From Candidatus Poribacteria bacterium (lineage in GTDB: Bacteria > Poribacteria > WGA-4E > PCPOR2b), in the NCBI GenBank assembly GCA_022822785.1, contig JAJEAL010000031.1, positions 1-32,171 on the forward strand: a stretch of DNA of 32,171 bases, given 5' to 3'. Shown here piece by piece: positions 7,826 to 16,135 of the stretch. Each line of letters begins with the position of its first letter. The stretch's first letter is position 1. The translations under genes were made by a program, and so were the position numbers. Under the pieces are notes generated by a model that worked only from the letters and a program-made list of their open reading frames with translations, had not been told where the DNA came from and made no database searches.

Positions 7826-8968
7826 CTAATGAACCTGCCCGCGGGCGACAACGTCCCACTGTTCCGTGACCTGCCCATCCTTTAGTACCGCGTATGTGTC
7901 CAATAGATTTGCAACGACACATGAGTGGTTCGGCACCAACCGAACTTTAGAGCCTGTCGCCAGATCGAAATCCTTGCGTGCGACAAAGCCGTGTTCTTCC
8001 GACAGTCGAACCACAATCATCTCACGGTCTTCATCCTCGAATCGATCCGCGGGATACGCCAACCCGAATCCTTCCATCCCCGGCATTCCATGTGCGCCTT
8101 GATCCGAGCTCAAGGTTTTGGAGCCCGCATCAACAATAAAGTAATCCGAGTTCTGACTCACCACCGTTGCTAACACTGAAAGCGCAATCTGGTTTAACTC
8201 GATAATCTTAAGACGTAGCGGCATTCTATCCATGAAAATGTAATTGCCCGGTCGGATCTCCGTTATGCCGTCGTAGCTATCACTGACAAGAGTGCCGGGG
8301 GTAGACCCAACGGACACCTCCGGGACTTCGATGCCGTTGGCCTCCAGCTTTTTCCGCACGCGCATCATAATCTCGCACTCCTCTTGGGTGACTTTTCGCG
8401 CTGCATCGGCATCATCTGCGCCATAGGTATGCCCGGCATGGGATAAAAGCCCGACAAAGGTCAAGCAAGGTTCTTGGATAACTTTTTGCACTAACCCTAC
8501 CAAGCCTGGAGCATCTTCTTTGAGCCCACAACGGTGTAAGCCCACATCTATCTTCAAGAAGATACTAATCTGCTTCCGGTGTTGCTCCGCTGCTTGAGCA
8601 ATCGCTTTTACCCCCACCTCACTATCCACGATGAGTCGGAGGTCAACATCATTTGACCGCGCACCGGCTATCAGTCGGTCAAGCTTTGAGGCAACGACCA
8701 AAGGATACGCCACAGTGACCGAACGAATCCCATTGTTGATAAAGACGAGCGCCTCGTCCGGTTTTGAGGAGGTAATTCCGACCGCGCCTGCGTCTATCTG
8801 CTGCCGGGCGAGCTCAAGGCACTTGTGGGTTTTGATATGTGGGCGGACATTGACGCCGCGCGTATCGCCGATATTCTGAATTAGGTGGATGTTGGCTGCT
8901 AATCTATCCTGATCTAACAGGATATGAGGGGTTTCTAAGTCTAAGAGAGATTGGTCTATCTGTCCCAT
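7826..8968 (-). CDS. D-threonine aldolase / D-serine dehydratase-like PLP enzyme (fold-type III)
   Basis: A 380-residue enzyme with an alanine-racemase-like N-terminal TIM barrel that binds pyridoxal phosphate, and a small C-terminal metal-binding beta domain. Relatives cleave D-threonine or other D-3-hydroxy amino acids, or dehydrate D-serine. The start of the barrel reads LETPHILLDQDRLAANI, followed by RPHIKTHKC with the Schiff-base lysine in the PHxKTHK motif (K46 or K49). The phosphate-loop-like SVGSTPGTL comes later. The C-terminal LVPNHSCVVANL carries the H348/C350 pair that holds the divalent metal in this family. ATG 8968 is preceded by GGAGG. It is codirectional with uxuA. The exact substrate cannot be fixed from the sequence; the family is secure. 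Confidence 0.87.
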   Translation of the reverse strand: MGQIDQSLLDLETPHILLDQDRLAANIHLIQNIGDTRGVNVRPHIKTHKCLELARQQIDAGAVGITSSKPDEALVFINNGIRSVTVAYPLVVASKLDRLIAGARSNDVDLRLIVDSEVGVKAIAQAAEQHRKQISIFLKIDVGLHRCGLKEDAPGLVGLVQKVIQEPCLTFVGLLSHAGHTYGADDADAARKVTQEECEIMMRVRKKLEANGIEVPEVSVGSTPGTLVSDSYDGITEIRPGNYIFMDRMPLRLKIIELNQIALSVLATVVSQNSDYFIVDAGSKTLSSDQGAHGMPGMEGFGLAYPADRFEDEDREMIVVRLSEEHGFVARKDFDLATGSKVRLVPNHSCVVANLLDTYAVLKDGQVTEQWDVVARGQVH

Positions 8969-8991
8969 ATATTTGCCTCCAAGTCAGATGC

Positions 8992-9008
8992 GGGCGGGAG
9001 CCCCGCCC
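8992..9008. repeat. GC-rich hairpin between genes
   Basis: GGGCGGG-AGC-CCCGCCC forms a perfect 7-bp stem with a 3-nt loop in the 81-nt gap between the DUF3604 gene and the PLP-enzyme gene. A related GC-rich hairpin (GGCGGGGC/GCCCCGCC) is at 18797-18817. It could slow or end transcription within the minus-strand block, but it lacks a U-tract on that strand. Confidence 0.5.
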
Positions 9009-9049
9009 CTCCGGTTTTGCTTCATCAGTGAACCACTCTGTTAAATGCG

Positions 9050-11209
9050 TCATATTGTCACATAGATAGGACTTGCCCACGCTTTTGCTCCGTCCGTTTG
9101 TAAGACACGAACCCAATAGGGATGGCAACCCGTGGGCAACGCTGCCTCTTGAAACGTGAATGCAACTTCTCTGCCAACACCAAGCGGTAGTCGTTCAAAC
9201 GCTACCTTCATATCGATCCCACCGGCATCGACAACAAGGGGGGAATCGTTGATTTCCTGAAGCGAAACCGTCCGATTCAACACGGGTGTGTTAAAATCGA
9301 AAATTGTCTCAGGCGGCGCATCAAGTGTCAAAATTACGCCATCAGCGTCGCCGGTGGTCACAGATTTCCAAGACACAGTCCGCTCGGTTACCGTCTCGAT
9401 CCCTTCGGACGGGGTGTCGAAGGCGTAACCTGCTGCACTTATAATCCGTCCCCTATCGAGGTCAAGGCTCCCATCCCATCGCACTAGTCGGTTCCGCGCT
9501 CGGATGCGTTGCCCTGACCACGCGACGCGAACCCGGTCTTCCGACCGCTCGGTTGTCGCAGGGAAGGTGTGCACCTGTTCTAAACCCCTGAAGATGTCCA
9601 CGCGTTCAATAGGAGCGGCGCCGATGACCTTCACAGCAATCTCCGGCGGCTGGCTCGCCTGATACGCTGAGCCCATCGGTTTGCCATCTGCGGTCACATC
9701 GAGCAGGATGCGCTGTCCGGTCGTTCCGTAACATCGACGCGCCTTCAACGCTTCCCACAACCCTTCTCGTGTCAGCTCCGTCGCATAGATACACGTCAAT
9801 CCGCCGTACACACCGAAAGAACCGCTACCCGGAGGCGCGGCGCCGGGCCGTCCCTTATGGTCATCGCTCCCAGCGGTGAAACCGACCCGGTAACCTTTCT
9901 CCAACGCTTCCCGCAGAAACCACTCAAACTCCCCCCACTCGGAATACACCTCAACGAGCGGTTCCAGTTCCGAATCGTGCCAGTTGAGGTTGGCGTAGCG
10001 TCCCCCAACATGGGGCAACAGCAGGACATCTTTTCCGCGCAACGTGGCATAGAGATCTGTAACATGCGTACAGTCGGTATCAATATCCGATTTATCAGAA
10101 ATCAGCACATGGCTGGAGCGGTGTAGAGGACCGTCGTTTCCCGGATAATAGACATTGTGGTCGCCACCGAGCGGCGTATTCGCTGACCACTCATATCCGA
10201 CAAAGGTGACAAAGCGACCGGGGGCGTATTGGGTATTCGCCTGCGATTTAATCTCCCGCCAGATCGCTTCGGTGATTTGGAAGTCGTTGCCCTGATGTCC
10301 AGCGAAATCGACCAGGGCCGACTCCCGCGCAAAACGGAAATAGGAGGAAACCGGATTGGTGCCAACGGTTTCTTCGCTCTGACCGTGAAGGTCACCCCAG
10401 AAGGGCTGATACGTGCTGCGGGCATCTACACAGCGGAGTGGATTCCCTTCCGCAGCTAACCCGTTCTCTACATCTGCTGCACCCACCCAATAGGTTCCGG
10501 GCTTAGGCGCCTTCACACCTTCAAACCGGCGCACACCTCGGTCTGCGGCTCGGAACCGATAGGCTTCTGGTAAACCGGTCAATCCCCCAGCGTTAATGTG
10601 GACCGTACCGGTATATCCGGTGCTCGGATTGCCCCAGATGTCCTCCGCTTTGACCCCGATCCACGTCGTTACATCGGGTGTGGTCTCAGAGGGACTTAGC
10701 ACCACCAACCGATGGGGTGGGCCACTGACAATCGGAATCTTTGGCGATGGGACCTCTGTGTAAACCCATGTACCACACCAATCGACAGCGACACGGAACT
10801 CAAAAGCGTCCTTACAGAAGGTCTGCGCTCGACTCCCCGGACTCCCCTCCGACGTGTCTCCGAGTGTAAGGGTGATACTATCCCCCTCAGAGAGGGAATC
10901 ATCGAATACATCAATGGTAACGCAAAGTCGCCACGGACGGAGGTAACGTTGCTTTTCAAACCTCCCCCGCAGCGACGCCGGACCGGTCGTAGAGACAGTG
11001 GCATACTCCGGAGCGGAAGGATCTTCAAACTGAGGTGCCGCCCAATCGCTGACATCGCGCCAAGCGAATTTAACCACCCCGCCATCGTCCACACCGTGAC
11101 GACCAACGTGGTAGGTAATACGCCATGTGCCGACCGATCCCGCCACAACAGGGGCAGCTGGATCGATCTCCGCCCAACCGTATAGGGCACGAATTTCTGA
11201 TCCCGTCAT
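9050..11209 (-). CDS. DUF3604 protein with PHP-like metal-dependent hydrolase core
   Basis: A 719-residue protein with no evident signal peptide. Residues 1-260 look beta-rich (Ig-like, with a substituted linker reading SPSETTPDVTTWIGVKAEDIWGNPS). The DUF3604/PHP-like core spans about 268-500 and carries metal-ligand motifs in the expected order: WGDLHGQS (271-278), FAGHQGNDF (302-310), FVGYEWS (336-342), GGDHNVYY (348-355), LLPHVGGRYA (397-406) and GSDDHKGRPG (447-456). A C-terminal beta region follows. PHP-superfamily enzymes are usually phosphoesterases or related hydrolases; the substrate of DUF3604 proteins is not established. The gene lies in the minus-strand catabolic block, 97 nt after the dehydrogenase gene, and a role in degrading a carbohydrate-derived or phosphorylated organic compound is inference. 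The start ATG at 11209 is the first of the frame. Confidence 0.85.
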   Translation of the reverse strand: MTGSEIRALYGWAEIDPAAPVVAGSVGTWRITYHVGRHGVDDGGVVKFAWRDVSDWAAPQFEDPSAPEYATVSTTGPASLRGRFEKQRYLRPWRLCVTIDVFDDSLSEGDSITLTLGDTSEGSPGSRAQTFCKDAFEFRVAVDWCGTWVYTEVPSPKIPIVSGPPHRLVVLSPSETTPDVTTWIGVKAEDIWGNPSTGYTGTVHINAGGLTGLPEAYRFRAADRGVRRFEGVKAPKPGTYWVGAADVENGLAAEGNPLRCVDARSTYQPFWGDLHGQSEETVGTNPVSSYFRFARESALVDFAGHQGNDFQITEAIWREIKSQANTQYAPGRFVTFVGYEWSANTPLGGDHNVYYPGNDGPLHRSSHVLISDKSDIDTDCTHVTDLYATLRGKDVLLLPHVGGRYANLNWHDSELEPLVEVYSEWGEFEWFLREALEKGYRVGFTAGSDDHKGRPGAAPPGSGSFGVYGGLTCIYATELTREGLWEALKARRCYGTTGQRILLDVTADGKPMGSAYQASQPPEIAVKVIGAAPIERVDIFRGLEQVHTFPATTERSEDRVRVAWSGQRIRARNRLVRWDGSLDLDRGRIISAAGYAFDTPSEGIETVTERTVSWKSVTTGDADGVILTLDAPPETIFDFNTPVLNRTVSLQEINDSPLVVDAGGIDMKVAFERLPLGVGREVAFTFQEAALPTGCHPYWVRVLQTDGAKAWASPIYVTI

Positions 11210-11306
11210 AAATTCTTTCTCCGCAGAAGACCAGCACAGTTACGCCGCCTGTCCCAGTCGATTTCCCCTAGAACTACGGCGCAAGGCTGTTGGTATCTTC
11301 GAGATT

Positions 11307-12269
11307 CTAGTACCACGCCGCTTTGTTGACCACGTTCCGTAACGACTCATCAGCGGCAAACCGACGTGCATTTTCGAGGAGAATCTCAAATCGACGTCCC
11401 GGGACGTTCTCCGCATCCCTGACCGCGATGTGAGGTGTGAGCAGAACGTTAGGTAGGTTCCATAAACGGTGATCTGCCGGCAGCGGCTCTATTTCAAATA
11501 CATCAAGACCGACCCCAGCGATTTCACCCGCCTCAACAGCAGCCGTGAGATCGTCGATTTTCATGGTCTTGCCACGACCGATGTTGATAAAGTAAGCGGA
11601 GTTCTTCATCAGGCGGAAGCGTTCGGCATTCCATATCCCCTCGGTCTCCGGGGTGTGTGGCGTTGTCGCTATCACGAAATCCGCGCGGGGGAGCACGGCA
11701 TCCAGATCCGCCGGCGGATGCATCTCAACGTACGGGAGGTCATATTCGGGTCTCGGCTCTACCCCGATTACCTTCATACCGAACTCCGCAGACAGCCTCG
11801 CGGTCTCATGGCCAATACCGCCTACGCCGAAGATAAGCGCAGTCGATTGAGCGAGATCCACGTAGTTTTTACGGGCGTCCGGGGCCCATCTCCGCTCTCG
11901 CTGTGCTTCGACGTAGAAGGGCAACCCACGGGAGAGTGCAAGCATAAACATCATAATATGGTGGCTGATATGGTCGAAGTAGATACCGCGTGGGTTACAG
12001 ACCACTACCGAGTGCTCAATAAGCTCCTTGTAATAGTAGCCCGGAAAGGGACCTGCATCCGGATTTTGGAGCCACCGCAATTTTGTTGCGACCTTCAACG
12101 CTTCAGGCGGTATCCAACCGAACGCAGCATCGGCATCAACTATTTCGCGGCGTGCATCTTCGTCGGTTTCGGGGACAGCGACCTCATACTCCGGAAGGGC
12201 TGCCTCCAGACGCGGGGCAAACTCGCGCTTGAGGTCATCTATCGGTGGCATCATTACAAACTTGATCAT
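11307..12269 (-). CDS. D-isomer-specific 2-hydroxyacid dehydrogenase (NAD(P)-dependent)
   Basis: A 320-residue cytosolic oxidoreductase that interconverts 2-keto acids and D-2-hydroxy acids. The N-terminal substrate domain runs to about residue 100. The Rossmann domain begins at IFGVGGIGHETARL (GxGxxG at 148-153), with VEPRP at the end of the second strand. The catalytic triad is visible as R232 (NIGRGK), E261 (FEIEPLP) and H280 (LTPHIAVRDAE). I start at ATG 12269 (MIKFVMMPP), which has AGGAG about 8 nt upstream; the frame extends to 12299 without support. In the context of the block it could reduce or oxidise a glyoxylate-, hydroxypyruvate- or keto-sugar-acid-type intermediate. The substrate cannot be assigned from sequence alone. 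Confidence 0.92.
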   Translation of the reverse strand: MIKFVMMPPIDDLKREFAPRLEAALPEYEVAVPETDEDARREIVDADAAFGWIPPEALKVATKLRWLQNPDAGPFPGYYYKELIEHSVVVCNPRGIYFDHISHHIMMFMLALSRGLPFYVEAQRERRWAPDARKNYVDLAQSTALIFGVGGIGHETARLSAEFGMKVIGVEPRPEYDLPYVEMHPPADLDAVLPRADFVIATTPHTPETEGIWNAERFRLMKNSAYFINIGRGKTMKIDDLTAAVEAGEIAGVGLDVFEIEPLPADHRLWNLPNVLLTPHIAVRDAENVPGRRFEILLENARRFAADESLRNVVNKAAWY

Positions 12270-12330
12270 AGTATACTCCTCTGTAACCACTAAAAACAAA
12301 GGTGGTTAATATTGAAGGGAAGCGCAGGGC

Positions 12331-12385
12331 CGATTAGAGAAACCAAGTTTTTCCGAAAAAACTCGGTTTCTTTGCACGGTTCATT
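12331..12385. repeat. Diverged relative of the GAAACCGAG hairpin
   Basis: The sequence from about 12339 (GAAACCAAG) to 12370 (CTCGGTTTC), followed by TTTGCAC, matches the central hairpin of the 92-bp elements at 5402 and 24081. The terminal inverted repeats and flanking duplication are not recognisable. It is either an older copy or a stand-alone hairpin lying between the dehydrogenase and ThDP-enzyme genes (gap 12270-12428), where it could affect read-through. Nothing else is seen in that gap. Confidence 0.5.
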
Positions 12386-12428
12386 GACGTTCGCGACAAA
12401 GATTAATGTCAAGAATAGCGAACGGAAC

Positions 12429-14069
12429 CTAGCTGAAGCGAGATCGGCGTGCCTCCATGTTGGTGTGCACATCGAGCAGAACCGTACGACCGTCCGCATT
12501 CAACTGCTGGGCCTGTTCAAGCGCAGGTATCATTTCGGTCGGTTTAATTACGGTGATACCGACCGCCCCCATGCCTTCTGCAATTTTCGCGTAGTCGCCC
12601 GTCATCTCCGTTGTGCCAAACTGTTCACGGGCCGTCGGATAGCCGCCCGGATAGGTTGCCATGCCGCCGTTATTGAGAACAACGGTAGTGATGGGAGCAC
12701 CGGCGCGCGCAGCAGTTTCGATGTCTAAGCCGGACATTCCGAAAGCACCATCGCCCATGAAGTTAAGACAGAACCTATCCGGCTTGGCAATCTTCGCCCC
12801 GATCATCAGCGGTATACCGAAACCGAGGTGGGTGGTCTTGCCCCAACCGATGTAGCTGTGCGGGACAGTACCGGGGTAGAAAGGCATAATCGAATCGCGC
12901 GGGGCACCGGCATCGTGAGTGACGATGCTGTTCTCCAGATTCAGCGCCTTGACCATATCCCCGATCACACGGTATGTGTTAATCGGTTCTTCGTCAGAGT
13001 TGAGTAGGGGTGTCCATTCCGCCATCCATGTTTTCTTCAGCTTGGCAATCTCTGCGGCAACCTGCGTTTTACCTTTTCTCCCATTTTCGCCGAGTTGAGA
13101 TTTGGCTTCCTCGATCATCGCCTCTAGCGTCAGCTTCGCATCGCCGGGGAGCCCAATGTCAACAGAGAACTCTTTGTTAATGTCTTCGATACTTTCGGCG
13201 TTGTGGATGATTACCTTGTCCTCCGGAATCGGTTGACCGTACTGCGTCCGGGTCATACTTGAGCCGACAGCGAGAAGCACGTCCGATTCCTGTAGCCATC
13301 GCCGCGCGGGAAGGGTCGTCGCGCCGCTGCCGGAACCGACGGAAAGGGGATGGCGCTCGTCAAAGGAGGACTTGCCGGGCATGGTGCAGTAGACCGGTAT
13401 CTCGGTCAACTCAGCAAACTGCGTGAGCGCCTCGGTCGCGCCGGAAAGCAGAACACCCATACCGGACCAGATGACCGGCTTCTCCGCGTCGAGCAATGCC
13501 GTAACGGCATCCTTGATATCGCCGGGCGCGGGAACTTGCAGCGCACGTTTAGGCGATTTATAGCTAAAAGCATCGTCCGGAACTTCCTGTGAGCCAATAT
13601 CGCTCGGTGTTTCAACAATTACGGGGCCCGGACGGCCATTCCGCAGGTGGTGGAAAGCCCGCCGCATGACGTTGGCAACTTGACCCGGCTTGGTAATGAC
13701 TTCGCCGTATTTCGACACTGTTTGGTACGTGCGGACCGGCGAAAAGGACGGACGAACCGCATACTGATCGAGCGAGGGACCGCCCGGCAGATACAGGATC
13801 GGAACGTTATCGGTAAACGCTTGTGCGATACCGCCCATCGAGTTTTCGGCACCGGGCCCACCCTGTGTGATAATAACACCGAATTTATTGCGGTCATTGA
13901 CCCGGCTGTATCCATCGGCTGCCATCACCGCACCACGTTCATGACGGAACATAACCGTCCGGATGCCTTCTTGGGCAACCACTTCGATGAGTTGGTTGGA
14001 GGGGAAACAGGATATCCACTCAACGCCTTCAATTTTCAATATTCGCGCTATGGCTTGTGTTGTATCCAT
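12429..14069 (-). CDS. Thiamine-diphosphate-dependent enzyme, acetolactate synthase-like
   Basis: A 546-residue enzyme with the three-domain layout of the acetolactate synthase / benzoylformate decarboxylase / oxalyl-CoA decarboxylase group. The N-terminal Pyr domain carries the ThDP-activating glutamate E44 in FRHERGAVMAADGYSR, and also TQGGPGAENSMGGIAQA. The central domain covers about residues 190-330. The C-terminal PP domain has the Mg-ThDP motif from GDGAFGMSGLDIETA (439 on) to NN at 467-468. These enzymes cleave or form C-C bonds next to a carbonyl. True acetolactate synthase is possible, but the gene sits with sugar-acid enzymes, no regulatory ilvN-like subunit is adjacent, and the central domain is not diagnostic, so the reaction stays open. 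ATG 14069 has a GGAAGG box upstream. It is the first gene of the minus-strand block. Confidence 0.88.
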   Translation of the reverse strand: MDTTQAIARILKIEGVEWISCFPSNQLIEVVAQEGIRTVMFRHERGAVMAADGYSRVNDRNKFGVIITQGGPGAENSMGGIAQAFTDNVPILYLPGGPSLDQYAVRPSFSPVRTYQTVSKYGEVITKPGQVANVMRRAFHHLRNGRPGPVIVETPSDIGSQEVPDDAFSYKSPKRALQVPAPGDIKDAVTALLDAEKPVIWSGMGVLLSGATEALTQFAELTEIPVYCTMPGKSSFDERHPLSVGSGSGATTLPARRWLQESDVLLAVGSSMTRTQYGQPIPEDKVIIHNAESIEDINKEFSVDIGLPGDAKLTLEAMIEEAKSQLGENGRKGKTQVAAEIAKLKKTWMAEWTPLLNSDEEPINTYRVIGDMVKALNLENSIVTHDAGAPRDSIMPFYPGTVPHSYIGWGKTTHLGFGIPLMIGAKIAKPDRFCLNFMGDGAFGMSGLDIETAARAGAPITTVVLNNGGMATYPGGYPTAREQFGTTEMTGDYAKIAEGMGAVGITVIKPTEMIPALEQAQQLNADGRTVLLDVHTNMEARRSRFS

Positions 14070-14231
14070 CTATAAAATCCTTCCTTTAGTTGTGGTTCGT
14101 TGATTGGATTGATAAAGCCTAGATAGTGTATAGCAATTTGCACAAGGGTCACCGGATACAAAGCGTGGACTTAGGTTATTATAACGGATTCACTATAGTT
14201 TCGCAAGAGTTATGATTGCCGCCGCGTATGC

Positions 14232-14260
14232 TTGACAACCCATGGGAAACGGGATAAAAT
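14232..14260 (+). promoter_or_regulatory. Sigma-70-type promoter ahead of the ECF sigma gene
   Basis: The -35 TTGACA (14232-14237) and -10 TAAAAT (14255-14260) are separated by exactly 17 nt. The -35 is perfect and the -10 differs from TATAAT at two positions. Transcription would begin near 14267, giving a leader of about 260 nt before the sigma-factor start. Confidence 0.55.
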
Positions 14261-14342
14261 AGATTTTGTATGCACTTAGCCGGTATGTATGCGGTTTAAC
14301 GATAAATTGCTACTCAATTCTTCTTAGGAGTTACGCAGTTCA

Positions 14343-14402
14343 GTTTGTAGTCGCGCAATTCAGTGCGCGTCCCGACAGGCGATAAATCGCCCCACTACAA
14401 AC
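14343..14402. repeat. Three-way-junction (Y-shaped) palindromic element
   Basis: An outer stem GTTTGTAG (14343-14350) / CTACAAAC (14395-14402) encloses two hairpins: CGCGCA-ATTCAG-TGCGCG (14352-14369) and GGCGAT-AA-ATCGCC (14378-14391). Further outside, CTTAGG (14323-14328) pairs with CCTAAG (14402-14407). All stems are perfect. It lies inside the predicted leader of the sigma-factor gene. It could be a dispersed REP-like element or an RNA structure in the leader. Confidence 0.7.
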
Positions 14403-14530
14403 CTAAGACTTTACTGTAGGTGCCCGATTCATCGGACATTGAAAATTGTGTCCTATGGTAACGAATCGCTGAACTACGAAACGTTGAGTGTTCAAGTGCG
14501 TAAGTCCTATCTTCTGTATGGCTGAGAAAA

Positions 14531-15118
14531 TTGAACGACCAACACGTCCCTAGCGAAGCGAGATCCCATGACATCAGTGAACATGAGCTCGTCCGCCGAT
14601 GTCAAGATGGTGACAAGCGAGCTATGGAAACCATTATGCGCCAGTACCAGGGGTGGGTGTATAATATCGCCTACGGGATGCTCGCGAATCCTGAAGATGC
14701 CAGCGATGTAGCGCAGGACGTTTTTCTTTGGCTTTGGGAAAATATTGGACAGTTTCGATTCCGATCTAAGTTTTCGACGTGGCTCTATCGGATTGTTACT
14801 AACAGGTGCCTCAATTTGAAAGACCAGCGGCAGAGACGTAAGACCGATCCGATGGAGATTGACGACTCGCAGCCGTGGGTGCCCCACGACACGGTCACGC
14901 CTGAAAAGACGGTCCTGTTAGCGGAGCAACGAGAGATTTTACAAAAAGCGCTCGCTAGCCTCAAGGATGACTATCGAAGGATACTAATCCTTCGCGAAAT
15001 GCAAGGACTGTCCTACGAGGAATTGGCACAGGTGCTCGGCTGCTCTGTTGGGCGTGTGCGGTCACGGCTGCATGAAGCGCGACAAGCGTTGCGACAAGCG
15101 ATACAACGGCTTGAGTGA
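14531..15118 (+). CDS. RNA polymerase ECF-type sigma factor (sigma-70 family)
   Basis: A 195-residue sigma factor with the minimal two-domain ECF layout, which directs RNA polymerase to a specific promoter set. Region 2 covers about residues 20-95, with EDASDVAQDVFLWLWENI and FSTWLYRIVTNRCLNLK, the core-binding and -10-recognition helices. Region 4 covers about 130-190, with LKDDYRRILILREMQGLSYEELAQVLGCSVGRVRSRLHEARQALR shape, the -35-binding helix-turn-helix. The linker carries a TDPMEIDDSQPWVPHDT stretch. The start is uncertain: TTG 14531 is the first codon giving the expected N-terminus but has only a weak ribosome site, and the frame stays open upstream. No anti-sigma factor gene follows, which is unusual for ECF genes. 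A good sigma-70-type promoter and a structured leader lie upstream. Confidence 0.9.
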   Translation: MNDQHVPSEARSHDISEHELVRRCQDGDKRAMETIMRQYQGWVYNIAYGMLANPEDASDVAQDVFLWLWENIGQFRFRSKFSTWLYRIVTNRCLNLKDQRQRRKTDPMEIDDSQPWVPHDTVTPEKTVLLAEQREILQKALASLKDDYRRILILREMQGLSYEELAQVLGCSVGRVRSRLHEARQALRQAIQRLE

Positions 15119-15163
15119 TGCGCGAAACCTAAAACGTGAGAAGAAATCGTTTGAACCCCTTTA

Positions 15164-15175
15164 GGTGTTAACACC
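15164..15175. promoter_or_regulatory. Perfect 12-bp palindrome, possible operator
   Basis: GGTGTTAACACC lies 20 nt before the TIM-barrel gene start and 46 nt after the sigma-factor stop. Its size and symmetry fit a dimeric repressor site, but no regulator gene or second copy is seen, so this is tentative. Confidence 0.25.
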
Positions 15176-15195
15176 AACTCGAAAGGATCTCTGTT

Positions 15196-15951
15196 ATGTC
15201 ATTTCCACTTGCCTATAGTGCCCTCCGTTGGGAGAACCCCAATTTGGAACAGACGCTCGTGCAGCTCCGAGAGACTGGTTGGGACGGTTGGGAAGCGCGT
15301 CAGTCGCTCGACTGGCTCGGCTCCGCACGTCGCGTTCGGCAGATCTGCGACGCTGTCGGTGTACAGGTCGCTGCGATATGTGGTCCCAATGTCACACTCG
15401 ACGTCGCCCACCCAGCTCACGAAATTAACAAACGGCGGATTGAATTCGCCTCCGACCTTGAGGTGCCCACCTTCATGACCAAAGGGCCCGGACGACTTGA
15501 AGGGGAAACCACAGATTTCGACCTGGACCGTATGGCGGCGGTCTATGAAGATCTCGCCGCTTATGGCGAACCCCTCGGTGTTACTGTTACCTTTCACCCA
15601 CATACAGGACATGTGGTGGACAGTGCCGATGAGTGGAAGCGTTTCATGACACGTCTGCATCAGTGTCGTCTCTGTCTCGATATGTCGCACGCTGTCCACT
15701 GGGGATACGACCCGATTCAGGCGGTCTACGACTATCAAGATCGTATCTCCTACGTCCATCTCCACGATCATAAAGATGGCGCCGGCGTCGAGCTCGGCGA
15801 GGCGATGATGTGCGACTATCCCGCTTTCCTGAAGGCATTAGAAGATGTCGGTTACAGCGATTGGATAACCGCCTGTCCGGGAGCAACAGAGCGCACCGAC
15901 GAAGCGAAGATGCGAATCAACCGCGCTTACCTGAAAAGCATCGGCTATTGA
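15196..15951 (+). CDS. Sugar phosphate isomerase/epimerase-like TIM barrel (xylose-isomerase-like, AP_endonuc_2)
   Basis: A 251-residue single-domain protein of the xylose-isomerase-like TIM-barrel superfamily, which contains sugar isomerases, epimerases and inosose dehydratases. Candidate metal or acid-base residues are E33 (GWEARQS), the FHPHTGHV segment at 133-140, D162/H165 in CLDMSHAVH, and HLHDHKD at 188-194. The FHPH motif followed by TG recalls the YHHHMGT motif of IolE-type inosose dehydratases rather than classical xylose isomerase. The final barrel glutamate usually found near the C-terminus appears replaced in WITACPGATER. ATG 15196 has AAAGGA about 10 nt upstream. It lies 77 nt behind the sigma factor gene in the same direction and may share its transcript. 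The substrate is unknown. Confidence 0.8.
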   Translation: MSFPLAYSALRWENPNLEQTLVQLRETGWDGWEARQSLDWLGSARRVRQICDAVGVQVAAICGPNVTLDVAHPAHEINKRRIEFASDLEVPTFMTKGPGRLEGETTDFDLDRMAAVYEDLAAYGEPLGVTVTFHPHTGHVVDSADEWKRFMTRLHQCRLCLDMSHAVHWGYDPIQAVYDYQDRISYVHLHDHKDGAGVELGEAMMCDYPAFLKALEDVGYSDWITACPGATERTDEAKMRINRAYLKSIGY

Positions 15952-15969
15952 TGTTGGTTGATTGGTTCA

Positions 15970-16108
15970 TTATGGTGAACGATATAAAGATGTAGACGTT
16001 CACCAATAGTGCTCCTTATCGAAGCCTCATCAAGTCCCCCTGACAAGGGGGATTTAGGGGGTTGGTTGTGCATCTAAGACGTATAGACAATTATAGAATT
16101 CACCATAA
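15970..16108. mobile_element. MITE-like element, TGGTGAA family, copy B
   Basis: A 139-bp element from TTATGGTGAAC (15970-15980) to TTCACCATAA (16099-16108). Its left end (TTATGGTGAACGATATAAA, then TGTAGAC) matches copy D, while its right half, with the CCCCCT...AGGGGG palindrome, matches copy A, so it is mosaic. It lies 27 nt before the comEC start and could carry that gene's upstream control. Confidence 0.65.
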
Positions 16109-16135
16109 ATCATTATCACGGAGGAACGCAGTCAC

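Larger units (their letters stand above)
14070..14530. other. 461-bp intergenic region: plus-strand promoter and structured leader
   Basis: This gap lies between the divergent ThDP-enzyme gene and the sigma-factor gene. It contains the promoter at 14232-14260 and the three-way-junction repeat at 14343-14402, listed separately. A possible 9-codon leader frame (14270-14299, MHLAGMYAV) lacks a ribosome site and is not called. No RNA gene of a known class is recognised. Confidence 0.6.

Noticed and set aside
12429-14069. Naming the ThDP enzyme ilvB
   Set aside because: The family has several reactions with the same motifs, no regulatory subunit or other branched-chain biosynthesis gene is adjacent, and the context is catabolic.
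14270-14299. Nine-codon leader peptide before the sigma factor
   Set aside because: No ribosome-binding site is visible and there is no run of regulatory codons to suggest attenuation.
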